Under the pieces are notes generated by a model, which saw nothing but the letters and a program-made list of their open reading frames with translations, was not told the origin of the DNA and ran no database searches. Position numbers and translations under genes: made by a program. From assembly GCF_030247185.1 (NCBI RefSeq), contig NC_080572.1, positions 40,277,383 to 40,341,382 on the forward strand: a stretch of DNA of 64,000 bases, given 5' to 3'. Below, piece by piece: positions 55,747 to 64,000 of the stretch (the stretch's first letter is position 1; every line of letters begins with the position of its first letter). The stretch comes from Malaya genurostris. Taxonomy: Eukaryota > Arthropoda > Insecta > Diptera > Culicidae.

Positions 55747-56755
55747 AATTAAACAACTTGTACTGGAATGAAACATTTTCAATGTTGCTTTCAAATATTC
55801 TGTTCAAAACATTACTTTTATGATTCATAATGAGAATATATGCATAGATTTTGAAATAACAACATAGATTTATAAAAACAAGAATAATGAATCACAAAAA
55901 ATCATGGAGACTTTCGCAAAAAACCGCATTTATTTCATGGCGATTAGTTATATTAGATTAGTTTTATTTGTTCTTACTTTTGTCTGTACATTCATGATAA
56001 AATGAGAATTTCTTGAAATTTTCACATTCAGAAAAAGCCTCAAACTCATAATTAAAATCTACGATATTCTTACTGATTGCAGTCAAAACTGACATGACAC
56101 AAATATATTCAAGAAAAATATTGTCAATATGACAATTTATCCATTGCAGAATTCATTCCATCCGAATGAATTCAATGTTGATCGTAAAGTTGGTTTAAAC
56201 ATTTTCTTGAATTTTGAATCACTTTGAAACAGATTCACTTTGCTTTATAAATGAATGAATGGTCCACTCGCAGGAGCATGATCTTTTAATGGTTTTCAGT
56301 AGGCTTTCTTGGAGTTTCAAGACTGAATGAAAGATTTATGATGTAGCATTGAAGACAGCTACAAGTATTTATTAATATCAAAAATGTTACTATATTCGAA
56401 AATGAAATGAAATGAAAAGGTCTTTAAATCGAATTTGAAAAACACAGCTACTCTTTGTTAAGAGGTAGCGTTTATTGTAATGTAATTGGCAATTATTGCT
56501 TTTTACTATCTTACATTATATTCAAGGTAACCATCTTTCCATCTTATCAGAAGAAATTTTAGAAAACATAAAGAAAAAAATTATAAAATAAAAATAATTG
56601 CAAGAAAACTTGATATAGATAAACCGCTATTAGCAGATGGGACCATTTGTAGTGTTTACCATCTTTGATACTCTATTTTACTTAATTTGTACCCTCTTGT
56701 TAGTATTATCACACAATGTTGATAACGATTCTATTCTACAAAAGTAAACTTTTTA
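55747..56755. other. intergenic, nothing recognised
   Basis: AT-rich; no frame or shared repeat. Confidence 0.55.
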
Positions 56756-56955
56756 CCTTTCTCATATAGAAGTTTATGCAATCACTTGTAGACACAGGCC
56801 AAGCCTTCCATACCATTCTACACAGTTAATCGGGAGTTTTCTTGAAAATTGAAAATAAAGCTCTTGACAGAATCTTCTAGCGATATTTTTGAAACTATAA
56901 GTAACATGAGAAAGGCATTATTACGCCACTAATTGAATTAAAAAAGGTTTTCCCA
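56756..56955 (+). repeat. Repeat A, mini copy (both ends, interior deleted)
   Basis: 'cctttctcatatagaagttt' at 56757 and 'gagaaaggcattattacgcc' at 56909. Only about 200 bp remain, with no modules and no microsatellite. Confidence 0.75.
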
Positions 56956-57394
56956 AAATCTTTCAAATAGGAGAGAGAAACCGAACACGGCATCGGAAAG
57001 AAGAAGAATGATTATTTTATTATTTTATTAATTTTAATTATTTTCGTTTAGTAGTTTTCCATCATGGTGCGCAGGAGTGTCGCTCACCGCGTTTTTATTT
57101 ATAACTCGTTTTTAAGGAATCAGACGTATATTACAACCAATTGAGAGCTTCAACAACAATTTCTTATAGGTGCATTAATCAATTAACACAATTGATTTCT
57201 ATTACTGAATTAGTATTTCTCTGAAACAAGCAAACAATTTAAGTAGTACTTGTGCTTCAACAAGCTATCCTATTATCACTAGATTCATATTGTTTGAAGT
57301 GATATCCAGGAAGAAAATTGGATTTACGAGTTTCGAGAGAGACATTCCGAAAGTAATGCATATTCAGATTATGATACTTCGCGGGAGATGAGTT
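56956..57394. other. intergenic, nothing recognised
   Basis: No supported feature. Confidence 0.5.
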
Positions 57395-57605
57395 ATTGCT
57401 CATAATTTGGATCCTTTTCATCATGAAATCGTTAATAATTTTCATGATTTCACGAAAAGATGAAACGATTACAATTCAGATTTTGTAATCATGACAACAG
57501 TAGCAAAGTTTTGTCCGTGTGTCAGTTTTATGTGTATGCACGTCCTCCGGTTATGTTTATTACATTACTCGTTCACCTTTTTGTCATATTGAACTTATTA
57601 GCATT
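57395..57605 (+). repeat. Repeat G fragment followed by diverged Repeat B core
   Basis: 'gatgagttattgctcat' and 'ttcatgatttcacg' to 'ttttgtccgtgtg' match the inner and outer parts of 44288-44400 in reverse. 'cgtcctccggttatgtttat', 'tacattactcgttc' at 57541-57575 resembles the Repeat B core. Confidence 0.55.
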
Positions 57606-58465
57606 TATAAGTTATCGGTACTTATTCCAAAACATATAGTTAATAACTGCAATGTTTTTAGCTTCTAGTTGAAAATAGTTTTATTCGCTGTTACAAAACC
57701 ATTATAAACACAGGCAAGCGTATGTGCAAATCGTTACTGTGAGTTGATATAGCAGTTACATATATATTATTTACAGGACTATAACATTCAATTTCTACAT
57801 TGGTTCTGATAGCTACCGGTTGATTTTCGCGACGTAATGATTACGAAACTGCAGTATTGCGAACACATTATGGAGTCCCAAGAAGTGCATGAAACGTAAA
57901 TAAAGTGCATGAAACGTAAATAAAGCTTTCTTCAAAACTACTTTTTGACTGAATAGACATTTCTTCTTCTTTTTGTTTTTTACTGAACAGACATTTCTCT
58001 TTCATCCACTGCCACAAACACGTAGAAAACCATAGGACTATTGTACCAATCGTCATCTCATTAGTAGAGTAACCATATTATTTTACCGATTACTCTACTT
58101 CCAATCATCAAATTACGATAAAATCTCACTCTAACTAATGGTTTTCGTATGTGAGACGACTACTGTAATGTCGTTTTCGGGTGTTTTTCTCAAACACACA
58201 CTTTTCACAAAATTGTGTTGGGTTCGAAACTAGCAACGAGGTGTGAAAAAACCCGCTGTAAGAATCTGATTCGAAACTGACATCAAGCGAAAACGATATT
58301 TGTAACGTAGAGAAATTTTACGGCTGTTTTCCATACCTTTAAGAACATATTTTGATTGTGAGTGCATAAAAAACAGTTAATTCAAAATGAATTTGGCTCT
58401 ACAGTTTAAAAATCGTTGTAAAATTAGTACATCCTATCAAGTTTGTATTTTCCAATACTATGCTG
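57606..58465. other. intergenic; one small tandem duplication
   Basis: AAGTGCATGAAACGTAAATA is exactly duplicated in tandem (57883-57922). Nothing else recognised. Confidence 0.6.
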
Positions 58466-59322
58466 CGTTTTGCCTTTCTCATATAGAAAGGTTATGCAAT
58501 CACTGTGAAAACCGACTTTTGAACCGAGGCCCGGAGAGCCGAGTGTCATATACCATTCGACTCAGTTCGTCGAGTACGCAAAATGTCTGTATGTATATGT
58601 GTGTGTGTATGTATGTATGTATGTGTATGTGCGTATGAGTGTATGTAACGTTTTTTTGCACTAACTTTTCTCGGAGATGGAGATTCAAATGAAAGGCCTT
58701 GTGGTCCCATACAAAATTCCTGAATATCATTTTGATCCGACTTCCGGTTCCGGAATTATGGGGTAAAATGTGCAAAAAATTGTGATAATACGTGCACTAA
58801 CTTTTCTCAGAGATGGCTGAACCGATTTTCACAAAATTAGATTCAAATGAAAGGTCTTGAGGTCCCATAAAAAATTCCTGAATATTATTTGGATCCGATT
58901 TCCGGTTCGAGAGTTATGGGGTAAAATGTGCAAAAAAAAGAAAATATATGTTCTTACTTTTCTCATAGATGGTGCGACCGATTTTCACAAACTTAGGTTC
59001 AATTGAAAGGTCCTGTGGTCCCATACGTAATTTCTAAATTTCATGCGAATCCGACTTCCGAATCCGGAAATATAGGGTAAAGTGGGTTCAAAATTGTATA
59101 CCATCACTGAAAATGGGGAAAAACCTTAAAAAATTTTTAAATCGACCTCAAATGTTTTACAATTGATAGTTTTTATCAGTAGACGGTCAAACAAACCGAT
59201 TTCGGTTATTCTTTTAAGAATCGAAGAAAATTATTTTGAAGAATACCACAGTATTATATATGATAGTATGATTGATATGAGAAAGGCATCATTACACCAC
59301 TAGGTGGATTAAAACAGGTTTT
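58466..59322 (+). repeat. Repeat A, complete-looking copy
   Basis: 'gcctttctcatatagaaagg', 'cattcgactcagttcgtcga', a (GTAT)n/(GT)n run (58586-58637), three modules starting at about 58664, 58796 and 58948 (period about 130-150 bp), and the end 'cattacaccactaggtgg', 'attaaaacagg'. This is the clearest copy for defining the family. Confidence 0.88.
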
Positions 59323-61367
59323 TATTATTACTTGACAACAAGTTATTTTCTTGTTGTGGAAAGATGTATACTTGGAAAAAGTCGTGTAAATTTACATTTT
59401 TATAGATGCACATAAAAGAAGCGTCGTTATTTGCTTAAATTTACAATTCAAAGCATGCAAAGGTACGTCATATCATTAACCTCACAGTAAATTTAGTTGA
59501 AGTTTACATCGAAACATACACAAAAATTATTTTTACATGTTAATAGATATAATGGTGTGTCATCACCGTAGAAATTACAGCATGCTTGAATTTACGTCAA
59601 GCGTGAATTTCATTTTAGAAGGACTTTTCAACTTTTAAATTATTTTTAACCCATCTCCAATATGACGCAAGTCACTCGTCAAAAGTGCACTTTTGGAATC
59701 ACACAAGTTGTTAGATTTTGGTAACAATCATTTGAAATTTTGTCACAAATACGCTACCATAACAAAAATTGTAACTTGGGATACATTTGCTGAAGTGAAC
59801 ATGTTACCGATTTCATTGTAAAAGGCAAATACCATACACCCGAAAAAAAATTAACATGTCGAATTGCCATGATAGTTGAACGAAAACTATACCCAAACTG
59901 AAAACCAAATGGCGGAGAGGTTTAACTTTAGTCGCCCTGCCATTTTTTGATTGTGTACTGGTTATAGGAAAGATTCAGCAGGCGAAAAACTAGTTTCCTC
60001 ATGAGCTGAATGATAGACAGTAGATAAAGCCGAAAAACGGTGAGGCAATTGCGCTTTTCCTTTCTCGGTGTGAAACGAAGGGTTTTCTGCACCAGTTCGG
60101 GACGAGAGATAAGAAATGAATCTACATATTTTTAAAAACCCCTAGCGCAGCAAATCAGAGGTCGACCCTTGACCAAACATCGTCAGTAACTACAAAACCA
60201 ATCGCTTCGAAAAGAAAAAGATGCTGTTCATTTAGTGGGATCAGGCAAAAAGGTTTTAGAAAATGAACGTTTGACGTGGTATTGGTGAGTTGTTGGAGAG
60301 ATGGAAATAATACGTAGCTTCCGAAGGTAACTCCGTCGAGCAAAGTATCTTGTATTTTTATTCATGCGATCCGGCATTATAAACTGGCACACCTGTTAAC
60401 GCGTCTTGTTTCAACTTATTTTAGCCCGTGCCAAGCACATGAGAGCAAACTTGAACGATTCTTTGCATTGGACTATCCGCCCAGGCTGGCCACATTCAAG
60501 CTAAAAATTTATTGATAAAATTTAGAGTTAGAACTATCCGAAAGAATCAGTTTGCCGATTCCATCTTGAATATATCCGATGCATCACCTTGTTTGAACAC
60601 TTGCCGAAAGCGTAATTGTTCGACTATCCTACCCATATTGTGTGAGCACTTTATATAACCACTCTTGAGTTGAACAACTTACAGTATTCGGACTTCGAGC
60701 ATTCTCTTACGAATAGGAAACGTGATTATTTCGACTACATCAAACATTTCAGAATCATTTTCTTAAAAGTTGGTTTAACGTACATTTTATAACACCTTCT
60801 TGACTCGTTTTGGGCCAGCAGAAATATTAGGGCCTTGAAAATTCTCATTTGTCCTTTATCTAATAACACAAAAGTTCCAGAAATGGCAAAACTGCCCATG
60901 CTCTTATGGTTCGGAGTCACAATCGATCTTGCCTCGATAATCCTAGGTACTTTGTCCCATCACCAATCGGAATGGTCGTTTGGATGACTGTCTTGCCAAC
61001 CAACGAGTTTCTTCCGAATTTACCTTATTCCAGTGACTATCGCAAATAAAACCATGCATCGGTACTAGGTGCCAAATTTATTCACTCTCTAAATAATTGC
61101 CGTTGAATTATTTTCGGTATTCACAACGAATTCATTGCACAGTTCAAACAAACAATTTTGCAAATCTAAATATTCTAGAAAAAGGATTGCACAAGCGGAG
61201 CTACTCACTACTAATTCCAACGATCAACAACTTATTATGCACTGCTGGTCGCACCCGTTATCAACAAAAAAAATATAAATGCTGCCACTACCTGACCACT
61301 TGCCACCGCGGAAGAGCCGTCACGTGTAACACCACGAAACCATACAGAAGTCACGTCGCGAATTCAC
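59323..61367. other. no gene recognised
   Basis: Mostly AT-rich to about 59900; more mixed composition afterwards. The word 'tagagttagaact' followed by 'ccgaaa' occurs at about 60521 and again at 61382, which might hint at a decayed repeat pair. No retroviral-type or host protein motif was seen in the six frames. Confidence 0.4.
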
Positions 61368-61484
61368 CTTAGCACTAGGAACTAGAGTTAGAACTCCGAA
61401 AAGGGACAATCGAACTAAACTGTGAATTGCGACTCGATGCTTATCGCGACTTCGACTCGCGCCGTCCAAATTCAAACTCGAACT
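61368..61484 (-). promoter_or_regulatory. candidate minus-strand core promoter (Inr + DPE) and first exon
   Basis: On the minus strand TCAGTT (61486-61481) fits the insect initiator TCAKTY, with +1 at 61484. Exactly at +28 to +32 (61457-61453) is AGTCG, fitting the DPE consensus RGWYV. A donor AAG|gtgaat follows at 61368/61367, giving a 117-nt exon without ATG. It would suit the missing 5' UTR exon of the elongase (acceptor 43814), implying a first intron of 17.6 kb. That link is inference; the motifs are short and could belong to another transcript or a decayed LTR. Confidence 0.4.
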
Positions 61485-62260
61485 GATTCGAAAAAAGTTC
61501 AGCAAAACTCAGGCTCCAGTCGTGCTACGTTTGCTATCTCTTTCTAGTGAGGTGCCGGGTGCCATTCCAGCCGAAAGAAACCGACATGCCTTCGACTGAC
61601 AACGCAACTCACCACCGCGTTCGCTGCCTCCAGTCTAGTCATAATCCGAGCCAGTTCGATAGTCCAAATTTTCGGTTATTTTGACAAAAAAACGCGCGAC
61701 ACACGCATGTTACCTCACTCGACCGTGCGCTGCACGGATCAAGATCGGAAAACTTGCCTCTCGCACAATGCACCTTGTTGCTTACGGATCAGATCATGGT
61801 GGAGGTTGTTTCACCATCGCGTCGTCGTAGTCGTCGCCGTCGTCGTCGCTATCAGCTGAATTTTGCAATGCCTACGGTCATCCAACCAGCAAAGGTACGC
61901 TCGAACGAAGACGCGCCGCCCTTCGCAGATCTGATCTACTGATCCGCTCAAGAAGCGCACCACGAGAACCTGTTCGGTGACCTACTGCTGGTGTGGATGA
62001 TCCCGCACCTGCAACAAATCGAGTGGCCCTTTCCGGAAGGCCGTTGGCCGTTCATGTGTTGGGAATGCAACAAATTGTCTACTCATTTAGCGATATCGCG
62101 CTAACTGGAGGAATCCTACGAGGAAAGGTCATATCCGACACTCTTCGGCTTGGCGGGGGACAACATCTTGAAGACGATTATTACCGATTAGCGAATGCTG
62201 CACGTTCAAGGTTAAGGGTTTTAGCCTTCAAACTAGAACACGAAGTGAACTGACCAATGA
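61485..62260 (+). other. GC-richer region with unassigned open frames
   Basis: CpG- and CG-trinucleotide-rich ('cgtcgtcgtagtcgtcgccg' at 61819). Frames 61754-61942 and 61993-62253 are open. Reading 61944-62095 in one frame gives 'HHENLFGDLLLVWMIPHLQQ' and 'EWPFPEGRWPFMCWECNKLS', which looks protein-like, but stops flank it on both sides. It may be a decayed gene fragment or processed pseudogene of a protein I cannot name, or upstream regulatory DNA. Confidence 0.35.
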
Positions 62261-62814
62261 ATGATCGATCTAAATAACGGTGGAAATTTTTTATTGTACT
62301 TGATCTTACAATGTGGTAAAATTTAAAACTATTGATTTCATGCTAAGATCGGTTCTCATTGTTTTCATAGTTAAAGCAAATACAAAACTTTCAACTTGGC
62401 TCAGCTTCACTCTGACAGGGGCAATGGCTGTCGAACGATATAAAACAGAGCACCTGAAGTGTGAAAATCAAGCAAAATCTTTTACATGATATTCGATATG
62501 TACACAGCAAATACAGAATTGTAACAATCACGATGTGATTATCAATCGATGTGAAAAATATTTTTGAGACGTACTGAACATCAAATGCAATGATTTCTGT
62601 TTCCGAGAAATATTGCAGATAAATCACACGTTATTACATCGAAACAACGTATTGAGTACATTACATCACCTTAACTGAAAACTGTATATGATTTTGATAT
62701 GAAATTATGCATTTCACAAATGTGTTGGTGTCGTTCTAAAGGTTGTAATATTGCTGTGTAGGGGATGTCAGAAAAACAAACCAATATTCATTATGCAAGT
62801 AGCAAGTATTATAA
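62261..62814. other. intergenic, nothing recognised
   Basis: AT-rich, no frame of note. Confidence 0.5.
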
Positions 62815-63260
62815 ATGTGGATGCACTCAATTATTCCTAAAATATCGACAAAGGCATGGTTCAGGGGACTGGATGTGAGTAGAGATTTCATTCGTGTGAT
62901 GTCCAGACTCATGTCCTATCACTACACGTTAGATGCACATCTCCTTCGAATTGGACTTTCCGTGACTAATCATTGTGCTTGTGGTGAAGGTTACCGCGAT
63001 ATTGACCATGTTGTTTGGACATGCGTGGAGTATCGTGACGTCAGATCTCAACTAATAAATTCCTTGCGTACCCAAGGTAGACTATCCAATGTCCCAGTTC
63101 GCGACATTCTTGCTTGTCGTGACGTTCCTTACATGAAACTTCTTTATTATTTAATTAAGTCCATTGGAGTTTCAATTTAAATTTTATTTTATGTTAGACT
63201 GTTTTCTTTTCCATGAGTTCAACCAATAGCCAGCTATCTTATATTAAATAAAAGTGATGA
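62815..63260 (+). mobile_element. LINE 3' end, 5'-truncated
   Basis: Frame 62815-63180 (121 codons, intact) encodes 'WFRGLDVSRDFIRVMSRLMS', 'HYTLDAHLLRIGLS', then CACGEGYRDIDHVVWTC (a Cys/His motif, CxCx8HxxxxC), 'SNVPVRDILACRDVPYMKLL' and a stop. This is the C-terminal region of Loa/I-type ORF2 proteins. An AT-rich 3' UTR with AATAAA (63247) follows. The related but broken fragment at 53138-53350 is on the other strand. Confidence 0.85.
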
Positions 63261-63519
63261 ACTGATACAAACAAACCTGAAATAGTTATAAGATCATGTA
63301 CAAAATAAATGTATTTCATTTAATGTAATTTACAATAGCAACTCGCTTGATAAAAACAGTGTTTAGATTCACTAATGAATACCAACATACTAATATGATA
63401 TTCGAAATGTATTAGGTTTAAAGTACTATGTATTCTGGATGCCACGGCGAAGAAAAACTTATGTATATTGCCTATAAAATAAACATGTTTATGAAAAAAA
63501 AGTATTATAAATTTTGCAC
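63261..63519. other. intergenic, nothing recognised
   Basis: No supported feature. Confidence 0.5.
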
Positions 63520-64000
63520 ATTTCTTATTTCTTCTCTATAGAAAGATAACAGAATTGCTAGAAAAACAGACTTTCAAACGAACCCATAGTATTATTTCCT
63601 TTTCGACTCAGCTCGACGAGATAGGAACATGTTTGTGTATGTGTGTGCACTTTTCAAAGATATTTTCACCGTTGAATTTTCTAAGAGATGATTGAACTCA
63701 TTTTAACAAATTTAAGCTTGTTTGAACGCTACTATTGGGCCTTTGATCAAGTTTGAAAATCAAATGACTGTTACTTTCGGTTCCGGAAAGCGGACAAAAT
63801 GTTCTTTATTTCTTAGAGTTCAATCTTTTCAGTCACGCTTAAACTGATTTCAACATGCTCGTTGGAAAGTTACTATACCCGGTTCCGGAGATATAATGGC
63901 ATAAGTGACGTAATCGATAAACTGCACTCTTCTCTTCGGCTCAAGCTTTTCGACGATAATCAACGAATTTCGATAAACTTAGGCTGAATAATCTTGAGAA
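63520..64000 (+). repeat. Repeat A, A2-type copy running off the window
   Basis: 'cttctctatagaaagataac', 'cttttcgactcagctcgacg', a GT stretch at 63629-63647, then at least two modules ('tttcggttccggaaagcgg', 'cggttccggagatataatgg'). The 3' end lies beyond 64000. Confidence 0.8.

Noticed and set aside
60500..61400. Possible LTR pair marked by 'tagagttagaact' at 60521 and 61382
   Set aside because: Only about 20 bp agree; no gag/pol, primer-binding site or TG..CA ends found.
1..64000. CRISPR array, phage, plasmid or defence island
   Set aside because: Tandem repeats here are satellites or minisatellites without unique spacers, and all recognisable genes are eukaryotic or transposon-derived.

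Overview
This looks like nuclear DNA from a mosquito-type dipteran. It is AT-rich, has short-exon/long-intron gene structure with GT-AG splicing, and is packed with Jockey-type non-LTR retrotransposons, Tc1/mariner elements (a DD37E relative and two mariner copies) and many small palindromic or interspersed repeats. I infer the host from repeat style and gene structure; the sequence alone does not give a species. I saw no bacterial, plasmid or viral gene and no CRISPR array, and I identified no rRNA or tRNA gene, although I could not run a tRNA search.

Two pieces of host gene are supported. The main one is a complete six-exon ELOVL fatty-acid elongase on the minus strand (coding exons between 43771 and 37930, 311 residues, all family motifs present, dilysine C-terminus). 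Its fourth intron is 4.5 kb and filled with repeats. A 5' UTR splice acceptor lies at 43814, and a minus-strand Inr+DPE core promoter about 17.6 kb upstream (61484) is a candidate first exon. The second is a GC-rich, properly spliced-looking exon at 22090-22347 for a small protein with two hydrophobic segments and no family I recognise.

Layout: 1-9060 intergenic with repeat copies; 9061-11195 a 5'-truncated CR1-like LINE with an intact RT reading frame, followed by a SINE-like unit; 11.5-13.3 kb tandem promoter-like repeat units; 13.4-17.1 kb a decayed Jockey element; 20.4-21.9 kb a 92-copy heptamer satellite next to an internally deleted DD37E transposon; 22.1 kb the small host exon; 25.5-27.8 kb DD37E and mariner remnants; 30.4-33.2 kb inverted minisatellite arrays and a long-TIR element; 34.5-35.8 kb a mariner split by another repeat; 36.0-37.3 kb a hexamer-tailed retroposon; 37.9-43.8 kb ELOVL; 45.3-53.4 kb a nested pile of at least six retroelement fragments, including a near-perfect 550-bp palindrome that was itself retro-inserted into a Jockey ORF1; 53.4-61.3 kb repeats and featureless DNA; 61.4-62.3 kb a GC-rich promoter-like region; 62.8-63.3 kb a LINE 3' end; and a repeat copy running off the right edge.

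Family labels used below. Repeat A: the repeat with a CTTTCTCATAT end, a built-in microsatellite and modules of about 140 bp. Repeat B: a 42-bp core around GTATTCACGACATCCAG. Repeat C: tandem units of about 0.55 kb with a TATA-like box. Repeat D: the hairpin TGTCAAAAATAACC family. Repeat E: a MITE with GGGGCGGGTAGGG ends. Repeat G: the ACACGGA-ended, ATCATGA-rich family. Repeat R: the hexamer-tailed retroposon. All comparisons were made by eye within this window.
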